Shown here: one piece after another, positions 22,907 to 35,889 of the stretch | Numbering within the stretch: the stretch's first letter is position 1 | Layout: every line of letters begins with the position of its first letter | Source: Nautilus pompilius | Taxonomy: Eukaryota > Mollusca > Cephalopoda > Nautilida > Nautilidae | Reading direction: 5' to 3' | Assembly (NCBI GenBank): GCA_018389105.1 | Contig: JACATO010002186.1 | Span: forward strand, 4,478,501-4,542,500 | DNA: 64,000 bases | Notes under the pieces: model-generated | The model's database searches: none | What the model was told of the DNA's origin: nothing | Seen by the model: the letters and a program-made list of their open reading frames with translations, nothing else | Position numbers and translations under genes: made by a program

Positions 22907-25900
22907 CTGAGAAAAAAAAATGAAGGCCACAGTTACTGCAAGACATGGGTTGTCAAAGATTCAGTCTGAGCTGTACGTGTAAAGTGGTTACGCAACACTG
23001 TCAATATGAACAATATTAATGGATGACTCATGTATGACCAACCATCACCTAAAACAAAAACATTCATACACTCAAATAACTTTAAGACTGACATTATGCA
23101 CAGATAATGTTATATTGCATTTTCCTCATTTTGGCACTTATTACCAGGAAATATGCATTCAAGAGATCCAGGACATGCAAATCACTCTGGATACTCACCT
23201 GTAACATTTGCTTAGCTATAAAAGCTTGGTCACAATACTGCACTTGCCTTTCATAAAACAAACATTAAGAACAGTTCATTACTAATACTTTTTATCTGGG
23301 ATGCTTGAAAAAAATGCAAATTTAATTATTGGAAAATTTGGGTGAGTCAAAGAGAGAGAAAATAAAATTATTTGTAAAATCATATATATAAAAGAAAACT
23401 CTAATTTGATCTAAGTAAACATTACATTAGAGCTGTACTTGAGAAAAGAACAATTGAAACAAGGTCCCAGATCTCAGGAGTAAATATGATCAATAATCAA
23501 AGGCCTATGGAACATTTAAATTATACTTCTCAAAAGCATGTCATGTTAATAATTTCAGGTGCGAATAAAAACTGGATGTACTATTTTTACCAACATATGC
23601 TTGATTACCCAAACTCTATAGAGAAAAAGATGTTATTAATTTTTCAGAATTTTCTCTGTTCATTCAGTGGTTCTGTTGTATGTAGTGATAACTAAATATT
23701 GTTTTTAGCTTTTACTTTGGTGGGCAAATTAAAAAAAAATCCAGAGTGATAAAAACTGAAAAAAAAAAAAGGAAATGTCCTAAGATTAAATCAGATTACA
23801 ATCCTGAATCTGTACCAATCCAGCAGTCCTGCTTCCATGGATAATAACAGTACATACCCAAACTTGCGAAGTCTTACTGGTAAGCAGATTCGTAACCATG
23901 CTCACAGAAAATTTCTTAAAACCATCCAACCGGTCAGTATTTTTTTTTACCTTCTAAGTGGTTAAATTGTAGATTACAAATTATCTCTTAAGAACCCAAA
24001 ATTTGCACAGTATTCTTAAATTATGAAAATCTGCTGCACCGTAAAAAATGGTCATGATTATCTAAAAACCTATCGATTAGTTTTGTTTTATATAAAATAG
24101 TTTTTTCACATCAGTGTTTCCCCATTAAACCTCCCATCCATGTAACTATGATCAAAGTTAGAAGGTGACTGAACTTAGTTCCTCCTGGAAAATGTTGTGA
24201 ACTCCTAACAGTTTCAAGATGTTTGCTAGATAATCACAGAGAACACAGTGTTCTTCATAATTTTAGACATTCAACTTTATTGCAGTTTAGGATATGAAAT
24301 AAAATTTTCTAAATTATAAAAGTACCAGTTTGCAAGTTAAAAGTGCACAAGGAAAGAGATACTTTTGAAAAAACTGAATTTAATTTGTAGTAATTTCTAA
24401 CTAAATCTGTTTTCTAACTGGCCGCAACATAATTTAGTATTAAGTAAACTATTTTGTCATCTTTAACTGTGAGATTATCTGTTTAAATTCCAATTATAAA
24501 ATGTACAAATCTTAAGCTGTCCTCTGGAAAAGTTTAAAATAGAAAAAAAAAACAAAAAAAAAAAACTGTAGCACTTCACATATTTACCAAAATTACAGTG
24601 CCTACTTGCTCCTGAACACTGCCATATGAGTCTATTTGCTTAGTTGCAGCTCTCCGACTTCTGAAACCTGCCCATCTGGGGGTGTTCTCAAACAATGATC
24701 ACAACAGACGGTACAACATCAAACAAAACCATTACATACATTTATCACAATGCAGCTAAAACAACAATCAATCCATAAATATTCAGCTTACTCAGATACT
24801 TGAATGTTTCTCCTCCTTTGTCTATTGTATTCTGAGAGCATAAATGAACAAAAGAATAGCTACCTTTTCTTTGTCTTTTAAAAACCTCAAATGTATGTTA
24901 CATCCTTGTGCAACCTGCAATGCGTAAGACAAATAACTTAAAATCTTTTATGTCCCAAAATTTTTCAAGTCAACAAGACCTTCAGGAACACCAAGATTGG
25001 ACTGGATGCTCAAGGTATGGTCTATGTAACATCTTAAATAAGGCAACTAGCAATCTGGCCATCTTGAAGCCACAGTTGTTGTTAATGTTTCTGATGTGGA
25101 ACTGTTTGATGAGTCACTATAAACCAAAGAACTGAACAATGACACATGATATCTTTGCCATAACTTTTAGGCTGCATCTTAGTTTACAGGAGGTCGTGAA
25201 ACAGTCGCTTGCAGACACCACATAAACTGTGTTCATCACCACTCTATCAAAATGTATCATTAAAAAACACTGCATGATATTATACCACCACACTAGACAT
25301 TATATGATATAACTAAATATATTCAGCATATTTTTGAAGAAATGTATACATACTTTATATGGAATGAAATTAAGTTTACATTATCATTATTTTTTTCTAT
25401 AATTCCTCATAAAAAGAATTTAAAAGGGCTTGTTTTGCTTTCCTCCATATCTAAGAAAAAAAAAATTGGGGAAATAAACAATTTTTTTCTTCTCTCAACA
25501 AATGCACATTTACATGAGTTATATATATATTAAAAAAAATTTTTGAAGCTTGTTTATAATTATGATAATCCTACAGATTTTCTTATCAGATAATAAAACC
25601 TTTAATTGCCAGAATGCTTCACCCCAAAACCAGCAGATGTGCCACATAAATAGAAAAGGCCTAGTGTGTCTGTGTGTGCACCAGATTTTCCATTTCATCC
25701 AGCTTTGATTGCACAAAGACAGACACCATTTACTCTGTTTTCTGTATTATCAGTTACAAAAAGAAATTCAAACCATTACCTTGGTCAGCTAAATTCCTGC
25801 TGTAATGTCCTATAGAACTACCACATAAAGATCATCCTTTTCTTCCCCATAATGAACAGAGTAAAACTTGATGCTCAGGATTCCCCTGGAAGGGAACTGT

Positions 25901-25935
25901 CCAGTCAGATGGCAATCATTAACAGTCAGTCCTGC
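22907..25935. other. Noncoding sequence, probable intron of the FAM110-like gene
   Basis: No supported exon, RNA gene or transposon seen. Small open frames here (23019, 23486, 24908, 25342, 25519) show no recognised motif. Confidence 0.4.
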
Positions 25936-25964
25936 TTCTCTCTCTCTCTCTCTTTCTCTCTCTC
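25936..25964. repeat. (TC)n microsatellite
   Basis: An uninterrupted CT/TC run with one TTTC interruption. Confidence 0.9.
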
Positions 25965-25979
25965 ACTGATGGCAGTATA

Positions 25980-26200
25980 ATGAACAAGCTTATCAGTTTT
26001 TAGAGTTGCCTCCCTTACACTAGACAACCTGACAGATGCTACGAAATGTTTTCAGCAAGTCCATTAGCTGATATTAATTAATGAAAGACATAAATATTGA
26101 TGACAGTGTTTCAAGCTGCTTAACTAATTAATTAAACAAAGAGAGAAAATTAAAATCCTGGCATATGAATTTCTGCTTGCTGTCAGGCATCCACAAATAG
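25980..26200. promoter_or_regulatory. Candidate enhancer-like AT block
   Basis: A non-repetitive stretch with clustered homeodomain-type cores: GATATTAATTAATGA near 26070 and CTAATTAATTAAAC near 26125, plus AGCTGCTTAA and GATGACAG motifs. Clustered palindromic TAATTA sites are typical of developmental enhancers, but the background is AT-rich, so this is inference only. Confidence 0.22.
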
Positions 26201-26257
26201 CATTAAAACAAAACCAGGAAACATCTTGAGCAAAAAAATATATAACAGGTGAGAATA

Positions 26258-26280
26258 GCAACAACAACAACAACAACAAA
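26258..26280. repeat. (AAC)n microsatellite
   Basis: Seven CAA/AAC units followed by an A run. Confidence 0.85.
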
Positions 26281-27180
26281 AACCCCTACAACCGGTAGTA
26301 TTAGAAATATGTACTGAAAATCAAATTTACTAAAAATACAAACAGACATTTAGGAACAAAAACTAACATTTTCCACCAATACATTCATTCCAGTAGGAAA
26401 TGTATTCTATAAACTTGTTTTGTTTCGTTTGTCTTGATTTTTCCACCTCATTTTGTTTTCACACAAATCCCTCTGTTACGCTACTTCTTTTCAGTTTAAT
26501 AGAATTTAACATTTTCTCATTTAAAAATTGATTACAGCCATAATATACAAGAGCTAACAACGATCTTGGTTTTATTTTTGCATCGGAGGTAAAAAAAAAA
26601 TAAATAACCAAGTCTAACATTTGCATTAAACTACTAAACTTCTCATTTACATATACTGAGTTAGTTTATGTTCAATAATAATAATAAACAAAAATTCACT
26701 TATTCCAGTAAAAAAAAATACATTTTCATGTACATAAATTAAAAAAAACAAACAAATCTAATAATTCTAAACTCAGATATTTACTTAGTTTGTTTCAACC
26801 AAAATTCAAACTATTCTATTTATTAGTCACTGATAACAATAATATACCACAGTAAATTACCTGGTAACTTGTCTAAAAAGGAAGCAACCAAGAATTCTGT
26901 TTGTTTTAAAGTATACAGTTCATTCTGATATGAACAAGACCATTCCTTTTTTGATTTTTGGCAATTCCTACAACTATATTAATTGTAATTTCTCAGGTTA
27001 CAAAAATACCTGAAAATTTGTCTTTAATATTATATAAGAACAAATAAACTGTAAGGAAAAAAATGTTATTTACTATATACTTGCACACACATTATACAAA
27101 AAGTAAAAAAAAACAAAACAAAACAATTACCATATAATATTTGAATAATTTTGTAAAACAAAACAATGCTATATATATAT
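26281..27180. other. AT-rich noncoding sequence
   Basis: Many A runs and a short (AT)n near 27170-27184. Nothing else recognised. Confidence 0.4.
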
Positions 27181-27189
27181 ATATGTTAA

Positions 27190-27905
27190 AGAAAATTAAA
27201 GTAGGGCTGCTTAAGGCAGACCAGGGTAATGCAGTTGATAGTATATGAGAAACAGTTAATAGCTTCAATAATTATTTCACTGGTGTCTTGAATCAAAAGT
27301 ATTACTGGCCAATACCTGAAGAACTTTTAAGATTTAATGCTGATATGCATAGTTGATATTACTATTACAAAAACCAACTCAAAGTAGATAAAACAGTGGG
27401 ACTAGAGTAAATCCATATCTGTTCTTTTAGATGAAAATAATTTCCTGAAAAACAGTAAGTATGGATTTTTTCCCTGAACTCTTTAATTTGCTAGAATTTC
27501 TAGTCACCAGTAACTTACATAGTGGTCAGTCAGTTGGTCTGTCTGTCTCTCTCTCTTTTGTATTTGGTACAGTTGCATATTATGTTTAGTAGAGAAATAT
27601 AAGAGCTTTGGCACAAGTGGAAAATCTTTTACTAGTCATTGAAAACTACTTCAGAGATGTTAGAAATGGTGCTATGACTGAAATTACACATCAGCAGTGG
27701 GGTACCTTGATCTATTCTCATTTTGACCTATAAAATGCCACTAATACTGGAATCTAAGGATATTATTAAATTTGTATTACATGACAGGATAAATAGTAGC
27801 AATGCTGTTCAGGGAATGCCAATTGGCATTTAAAAGTATCCAATGAATTATTGGTAAAGGCTGGATGGTGATAAAATAGCTATGAGGAGGAGATAAAAAA
27901 AATTA
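27190..27905 (+). mobile_element. LINE (CR1/Jockey-like) reverse-transcriptase remnant
   Basis: The + strand reads, across broken frames, like the stretch of non-LTR retrotransposons from the end of the endonuclease linker into reverse transcriptase: a NNYF-type segment near 27262, KNQLKVDKTVGLE near 27372 (family: K-L-K-K-G-DG pattern), then a segment near 27610-27780 resembling the NG-S-W-V-SGVPQGS to ADD region. It overlaps the part of the domain seen at 19.5 kb and extends further upstream. No intact frame. Confidence 0.6.
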
Positions 27906-28139
27906 AGGAGTCATGACACATAACACATCAAGTCCCTCCCTCTCTCTCTCTCTCAGGACTACAGAGAACTTACCAATAATAAACCATGTTATGTGTAATA
28001 AAATTTCTGATCTACAGTAGTAGTATTTAGTTGTTTTTGGCTTATCCACTATTGCAACCTGATCACTGTATGCCAGGACCTAGAACACCAGCCAGGCAGA
28101 AAAGAGAAGTTACATGGCACTAAAAACAATGGTTAGAAT
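27906..28139. other. Noncoding with a short (TC)n run
   Basis: A CT repeat at about 27938-27956; nothing else recognised. Confidence 0.5.
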
Positions 28140-28215
28140 TAAAGTGCCTAGTGCACTCTGTTTAACAGAGAGAGAAGAAACTGGAGAGTCCAGAGGAAAC
28201 CCATGCCTGTCAACA
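28140..28215 (-). mobile_element. SINE fragment (family B)
   Basis: On the minus strand it reads CATGGGTTTCCTCTGGACTC, then CCAGTTTCTTCTC, then GTTAAACAGAGTGC, aligning with the 20.5-kb fragment over about 50 bases. The ends and tRNA head are not clear. Confidence 0.35.
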
Positions 28216-31200
28216 GACAAGTTTTAATAAAGTATTCACTTTTTAAGAGCACAAATGTAGTCCTCCAAGAGCTTGAGGTCCCTTGCCTCTACTTTCATGT
28301 ATAAACTAGAGACAGCGACAGAAGTGTATTTTGTTATTTGTGTGTGACTACATTTAACAAATTTGGAAAAAAATTTATACACTACTGCTTCTTAAAGATT
28401 CTCATTTATACACAGAACAGCATATACATGAATTTTTAATAAGTTAAATATGTTTATATTTTATTATTTATTTTACATAATTATAAAACTTCCTTATATG
28501 TTGAATTACTTATACATGTGCTACTTGTTATTGCTATAAAGGTCTAGAATTGTTTAACATAGCAGATACAGATACATACATGAACCTCGTTTGCACTGAA
28601 TTAAAATGCATTGAAAATATGAGGCAAAATGTAATTACAATTTCTACTATTTATTAACATTAATGATACTTTCCAAATAACAGTGGAATAATTATCCAAC
28701 AGTGTTTGAGTGGTTGGTATCATGGTCTTCAGCTTCTGTGTAGGGCTTAACAGAAAGTATCAAGCAAGTGGGTGTGTCTTAGAAAAAGCAATGAATAATC
28801 AAAAGATGGAGAGCTAACATTTGAAGAGAAAGAATGCCTGCCATAATAACGGTTGTCACAGGGCTAAGGAACTGGCCAGAAAGAAAGGGTACAGACATAT
28901 CATATGAAACAGGGTCCCAGGAAGGCTTACTTAACTGTCACTGTAAAGCATCCCCATCCCATCTTAGTATACATTGAAAATGAAAGAGAAAGTGACAGCA
29001 GTTTGTAACCTCAAACATGAAGGAAAAATATGATGTTAGAAGTGATAAAAGAATTTTAACTATACACTGAGAATCATTTAACAATGCACAAAGAGTGGGT
29101 TGTCACTAACAAATAAATTATGGAGACTTTTCTAATGGAAGACATCTATGAAATACTGAAAATAACAATACAAAGATGTTACAGTTGAAGAAGAGCCAGC
29201 TGAATTTCTGCAATTAATAAGACATCTGGGTGATACCAAATTCTCTTAGAATAAAACAAAGTTTCTTTGATTGTAGTAAACAATGTTTAAACAGAATAAA
29301 AATTTAAATAGCATGCACCTGTTTACCAAAAAACAAAAATGACCTGTAATAGTTACTAAATACTGTTGTATGATAAAATGTTAGCAATGGAATGTTAAAT
29401 TTCAGTTATCTTAATTTTTATAGTGGATACAATGTTAACAATTAACAATATGCCCACTAAATGCATTTAAACAAAAATTTACATTTTGAAACTTCAAGAT
29501 GAACTGTCCAATAAAAAGTTAGGTTTATTTGTTCTCCCACTATATTTCTGTCAAGTGCATAAATAACTTACAGTGCTTGAGGTACCATTGGTAAGGAGAA
29601 TAGGAAAATATTTGAATGGAGCACAGTGCAGGAAGGTCTGGTGAGAAATATGCTCATTCTTGGAGTGGGGTATCTGAAGCCTTTGAAGACACCTGCTATT
29701 GGTTAGAGAAATATGGCAATGAAACAAACTCTTAGTATGGTGTCCAAACTGGAGAAGGAAAAAAAATAGAGGAGCAATGGAAGCACGAGCTAAGAGAGAT
29801 GAGGTGCCATTTAATAGTGAGATACATTTCTGGGCACTCAAGAGAGCTGATTTGTTAGACAGGCTAGTTAGCACATTTCATCCAAGTGACATCAGAAGGA
29901 GAGGATGGAAATCAGTAAACAAATAAGGAATATGAACCACCTGGTTGTCCACTGAATAGTTAAAGAGCAGTATTATGGAAGGTGCAGCCACCAGTTACAA
30001 TACCAGAAAAACTGGTATGAATTACCACCAGTAATGCTATGGGAGGTTTCTCACTAAAACACTGAGGGAAGTCCTATGCAGAGGTTGGTCAAAGCCACAG
30101 ATCTCTGTTAGAGAACACCCATGTTTATAGTGAAAGTTATACAAAAATTTACAGTGATGTAAAGTTGTACCACGTTTGTTTGTTTGTTCCTTTTTTTTTA
30201 GACTGTACAAGAGGCCCAACTTTGTATACACCCCACCCCACCACCTGCGGGTTAGGGCTCCTGCAAACACATCTACTACAATTTAAGGTGAATGCTCTCC
30301 AAAAGAAATAAACTCTGATGATGGCAAAGATTCGCAAAATGTTGGTTAATCAGTTAGCTGTATTAAGTTGCTGGAAAGTATCCAAATTAACTCTCTTTGT
30401 AAATGTAAATGAATATTCAAATTGAAGTGAAGACATCTTCATTAAAAACAACAACAAAGACCATTGGGGAAAAAGCTACAACAACAACAAAATTCCACGC
30501 TCTGCTGAAAATAATCGCCACAAAAATCAATGCAAGAAGAAAACTAGAAACGGAAGCTGCTACCCAGATTAAAGCGGTTTTCTACCTTTCAGTTTTGTGT
30601 GCACCTTTAGAAATCAATAAAAAAAATGCTATTAATAAATTAGCCTATTGAATTTTAAAAAGTACTAAACGCTAACAAAATTAACCCATAAGCTGCTATC
30701 ATGTTTAATTTTTTTTATGCTAACTGAAAACAATCACCTCTAAATTTTGCAGGTGACCAGAATTTCCATAGAACCAGCAGAGTGGAGCACTGATTATCGG
30801 GTTCTTCTCTATTGTTGTTAACTCAATCACTACACTTAATAATTTAAACAATATTTCGTGTGGACAAAAGAACAGTTCTGAAGAAACTGTATTTGTGGTT
30901 CAATGTGTTTTGTTGTTCCTTACCCTTTTTTCTAATAATAATTAAACATGATACATTAACACAGAGGAAAAATACAAGATAAATATTTATTTTAATAAAT
31001 TATTTGTATTTCCAAAGCTTCATTAATCACTACCCATCCAGAAAAACCAAGAGACAGGAAACAGCACCAGACCAACCCAATCTACGTCAACTGCAGCAAC
31101 ACAGGTTTGCATCTTTAAATGTATTTATTTTTACACTTTAATTTATAAGTCGGTAATTGGTGATTTAGTGATCAGACACGGCTGTGAGGACCTGACAAAC

Positions 31201-33235
31201 CCACTGACCAGCTCGCCTTCTCAAGTACTACTAAATACTGCTTTGCCAGATTAGCTGCATTTTTTCCAGAAAAGATAAGACAAACCTCTGCTAAAATGAA
31301 TGCTTTGGATTATTCGTGAATTGTTTCTCCAACTTGTAATTGTGCATGAATTAGTATTATCATCATAAAATTGCTAAACAACTTAAAATTGTTATTTTAC
31401 TTCAGATAGTATACTACTGATACTATCTTTAAAAAACATGTAGATAGATATTGTTTTTTTTTTTTTTTTCTTAAGGAGAAAACAAATGAAAAAGACAAAG
31501 CCAGCTGTAGCGATGGAGCAAGTCACATTTGTAAACAAACAATGAAACTAAGTGTGTACAAGCCACTCCTCAAATTACAGGTTATATGGGTAAGAACCAA
31601 TTTAGGAAATAATAAGGCTACACCTTATCTCCACTCAGGTACAATGTGTCCATCTCAAAAGTTTTAAAGTGTGGTATGGGAAATGATGTTTTCAGCATTA
31701 AAGTAATACACTGTGAATGTTTACTGAAAGTGACAAAGAGCTCTATGTTGTTTTTCAATTATTATTATTATTATTATATAAATAGTTTTACTAATATATA
31801 GATGCTATTTTAAAGGTACATTTTCATGATCTAATCCACTGTCAATATTTCAATAAATAAACACTAGCAACAACTGTTAATATTATTGTTCTCCTTAACG
31901 TGCATTCTATCCTTTCTCTCTGGTACCCTATGATTTCAGTGGCTTCTCCATAACAACAAATGCAAACTTTAACTTACTAAAAAGTCCAGAGTTTGTCCTG
32001 GCATTGAAATATTCTGGCCCCTTGTCCAGCAAACGGCTGGGCTGCTCTCTCATGGTACAGGAAGTTACTTCTAATGCCATTCTGCTCCAGCTGTCCACCT
32101 ACTGGTCACTCCTCACCTTTCCCCTAAAGAGTATGATACACCTCCATCTGAGCCACAACCAGAACACTGGCTCCACTGACATCCTGGTACAGTCAGTTAA
32201 GTAAACACCTGCGGAAAAGAAGCAATCACATCCATTTACCAGGAAAGCTTATTGCTATTTATGTCATAGCTCACTCACCTAGGAGAAACAGAAAGATCAA
32301 TCACACCTGGCTGTTACATTTACAACTATTCCTCCCTCTGCAAATACATGTACCAGAATCAGACAAGTCTCCCAAGCACTGATTTTAGCTTTTTGAAGCT
32401 GTCAACACAAGACAATTTTTACAAAATTTTTTTTTTTCATGGTCAGAAAGCAGATTAATTGGTTTTCATGTTATTGGGTGTTAAATAAAACATTCATGGG
32501 TTTGTTGTTTGTCTGTTCAGGCTAGTCAAATGCAACTCTTCACCTTAAAAAAACAAAACAAGGGCAGATAACCTAACAACAAATCTGTACCACTAAACAC
32601 TACTTTTCTTAAAGTGGCTTAATTATTTTAGGTTTGATTTATTTTCTCTGGATTTATTGCAAGTTAATGCCAAATGTTAAGAATAAAATTATTTCAATTA
32701 ACAAGAGCAATGACTTTACTGATCTCTCTTTTTTAAATTAAATTAAAAATTGTACCCCAAAACATTTAGTTAGATTTGGAAGTGAATCAGAGCAATTTTA
32801 TTCATTTTTATCTCAATCAGGTTTAAATTTCTCTGAGAATTTACTTTTGGTTAATTAGTGGTTTCTTTCTTTTTTTTTTTTTTAATGACTTCATTATTAA
32901 AAGACTATTCTAAAGCAAAATCCCTGCTAAGTGGGGCCAACAAACTCTCCAATAAAAATTTCTAGGGAGCACATATATTTTACAGACAAATTTTTAACTT
33001 TTTCTTTTCTTTTACTTATTTCCAGGCATATTTAATTTGTAAACTAAACTATTTTAGAAATATGAAGTTACTTGTAGTTGACATCTAATATTAAAAAATA
33101 TGCATGTAATCCTTTCAAAATAAAGTGATCATTATATCATCATCATCTCTGATAACTATATTGTTTATACTCTGTGCATGAAATACAATTAAAAAATGGT
33201 GCACAAGAATAAACTAAAAGAATAAGTATATATTC
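28216..33235. other. Noncoding sequence without recognised genes
   Basis: The minus frame at 29551-29874 (107 codons) has no recognised motif. A slightly GC-richer patch at about 31970-32220 contains a 66-codon frame with no recognised motif and may be an unclassified repeat. A (TTA)n run lies at 31757-31777. Confidence 0.4.
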
Positions 33236-33239
33236 CATC

Positions 33240-33510
33240 AACCTAAAAACTACGGTTAGTGTTTAACACCTTGTCCTGGTCATCGCCTTGGATAGCTGAA
33301 GTGTTAATTACTTTCCATGTGTTTACTACCAGTAAAACTAGCTGATGGTAAAAACTGGCTGAAGGCTGTTTCTTTTACAGAGGCTGGTTTTAGAAGCTAA
33401 AGCTAATTCGCCTTTAACATTGCCTGCATGATCTAGGGTCAGATTAAGGCTGAAATAATGATGGATTAATTCTGATAATCTCTTGCTGGCTTAATTTCTC
33501 AACTTAAGAG
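33240..33510. promoter_or_regulatory. Candidate regulatory block
   Basis: Unique-looking sequence with several TAATTA, CTAATT and GATTA cores (33306-33480) and AGCTGATGG/GGCTGAAGG repeats, without coding potential. It resembles homeodomain-rich enhancers. No conservation could be tested. Confidence 0.2.
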
Positions 33511-34895
33511 ACAGCGTTTATTTTAAATACATTTTATCTGTTTCATCCATATCCAGATTGAGCCTTTTTTACCTAAAAATGGGAAGATAACTTACTAAAA
33601 ATTCAGTTATCATCATGTACAGAATTACTTTCAGTTTAAGGTTCTCTGTTTTTTCCAGGTGGTAAATAATCATAGAGAAAAGTGGAAAATACAGATAGTG
33701 GCCAAAATTACTGCATAGCCTTGTTTTAAAGCAAATGAGAATTCAGACTGTGCATGTTACAATCCCAAAATGCATTTCTAACACACTAAAGCCAATCAAA
33801 CTTTGCTTTGATGTACACAGATTTTCTGTCCTAAACATCCTTGATGTAGTTTAACTTAAAGTAATAAAGCAGTAGATTTTAATAAACATACTGTACATTG
33901 CAATGTTTTTACTACAGAAATACACAATTGATATATCAGAAATAAAATAAATGATTAAACGTTGCATTAGTCATTGTATAATTAAGTTTGAACAAGAAAT
34001 ATTTTGAGAAATAATTTTCTCAACCAGTGTAATTAGATGAAAGGGTAAAGGGGAACAAAGTTGTTTCAGAGAATCCTGGGTTGTGCCTAAATACTAGCAC
34101 ACTGTTAACATCCAAAACAGCACCACAAATTATAGGGTTAAAAAAAACGTGTCGTATGACAACAACATGTATCACACCATGTTTGTACAAACTTTCAACT
34201 AAAAACCATAATTCTCAACAGCCAGGCAATTAAATATAATAGTTATCTTTAATTTGCCTCCACAACCAAGGGAATGAAACATCATCTTCTTCAACATGCG
34301 AGAGTTTGGTCGATAGCTGGTGCCAGTGACTGCAGGGCAGATAAAATGGAACACTAAACACATGGTCTTGCTGGTAGGTTACTAAAAATAGTTCAAAATG
34401 TAAAATATACATATAAATTAAAAACCAGAAAGGGAAAGCTAAAGCTTTTGCTGGAGAATGGCATAACAAAAGCTTTAAAACAAATAAACCATTACCATGA
34501 ACAAAATTAATAATAAGAAAAGCAGAATGTTAGAAAAAAAACTCGATACTTTTTTTTGTCAATACTTACTAGCAAACAAACTACTGTTTAATAAACACTG
34601 TGTTCATAGGTAACTAGACTTAATGCCGACAGACAGACAAAATGGACAGGAAATCATGTTATATTTTTGTCGAATATTTTAAATATGATATTTTCTTTTA
34701 ACATTTCAACTTACCATTTTACTTTTATTCATACAGACAATGAAGACTACATACAAGTGGTCCCTGCTATACGTCTGTTAAAAATAATAATGGCCCATCA
34801 TTAAAGCATGAAGGTGATAGAACAGCATGTCAACGTGCTGATGTTATAGTATTGTGTCACCGTCGTGACCTGATCAAGCTGATGTAATATCATTA
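33511..34895. other. Noncoding flank of the mariner element
   Basis: The minus frame at 34230-34469 has no recognised motif. No other structure seen. Confidence 0.4.
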
Positions 34896-35711
34896 GGTCA
34901 TTACAAAAGTTTTATCAGTTTTAATATTACGTTAATTTGGGGTTCATTCTTTGCATGCTTGTGAAGGTGTAGGTAGATAAGTTATATATTGTTTTGTAGT
35001 GTGTACTTGGCATACATTATGCAAAATCTACCTTTTTAAAAATCATAAAATGGATATTTGTTTCAGGGTTCAGGGTGAAGCATGGAGAGAAAAGTTTTTC
35101 GTGCCATTTTGCTTCACGAATTAAAACCAGTCGCAAATGATCAGCACAGTGGCTTGATAGAGATAAGGCACCTAACCACATTCCAAAACTCAGCCTCCAC
35201 CCAAACAAAGTCATGGTCACTGTCTGGTGGACTGCATCTGGTGTCATCCACTATAACTTGTAACCTGGTGAAACAAATTAAACACTGTTCATCAGAAACT
35301 CATCCAACAACAGCCAGCATTGGTGAAATGAAGAGACCCAATCCTGCTCCATGACAATGCTCATCCTCATGTTTGCAAAAGTGACTCTTCAGAACCTGAA
35401 CATGGGATACAAAGTTCTCCCTCACCCAGCCTATTCACCAGACCTTTCTCAAACAGACTACCTTTTCAAAAACCTGAACAGCTTTCTCTGTATGAAATCC
35501 TTCTCCAACCAAGCAGCAATTGAAACTGTTTTCCAACAGTTTATGACTCCAGAAATCCAGATTTTTTTCAAAATTAAAGTGCACTTGCAACTCATTGGCA
35601 GAAGTGTATTGACTGTAATGGAACTTACTTTGATTAATAAACTTCATGTTCAGCAATGATATGAAATCTCATTGTAGTGGTAAAAAAACTGACAAAACTT
35701 TAGTAACAACC
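34896..35711 (+). mobile_element. Mariner transposon, internally deleted copy
   Basis: It is bounded by TA dinucleotides (34894-34895 and 35712-35713). The left end GGTCATTACAAAAGTTTTAT and the complement of the right end (GGTTGTTACTAAAGTTTTGT) form terminal inverted repeats. It is a close relative of the copy at 62.5 kb across both ends. Compared with that copy, about 427 bases are missing at the junction near 35130/35131. This removes the helix-turn-helix DNA-binding domain and the region of the first catalytic Asp. Confidence 0.85.
35082..35659 (+). pseudogene. Mariner transposase remnant
   Basis: It starts MERKVFRAILLHELKP, then jumps over the deletion to the catalytic half, which retains a YSPDLSQTDY segment (about 35428 onward) with the last catalytic Asp of mariner. 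The frame shifts near 35350, so the two open frames 35082-35354 and 35351-35659 are halves of one dead gene. It cannot encode a working transposase. Confidence 0.8.
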
Positions 35712-35889
35712 TAATAACATTGTCCCAAGCCATTCAGAGACTAGCCGATGAACTAATAACATCACGTATCTTGCCAATATTGATGGAAAGTTTGTTGTCT
35801 GCTTGGGTCACCTTGACTGTTGCTTGCCCGCTCACATATAAATTCCTCTGCATCTGGAGTCCACTCACTTTCCATGTTGGTTGGTGCAA

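Noticed and set aside
25936-25964. CRISPR-like or tandem-array structure
   Set aside because: Simple dinucleotide microsatellite; no array of spaced repeats exists anywhere in the window.
29551-29874. Minus-strand 107-codon frame
   Set aside because: The longest frame in the gene-free region, but no recognisable family, Ser/Leu-biased composition and no promoter or splice evidence.
32004-32204. 66-codon frame in a GC-richer patch
   Set aside because: No motif; more likely part of an unclassified repeat.
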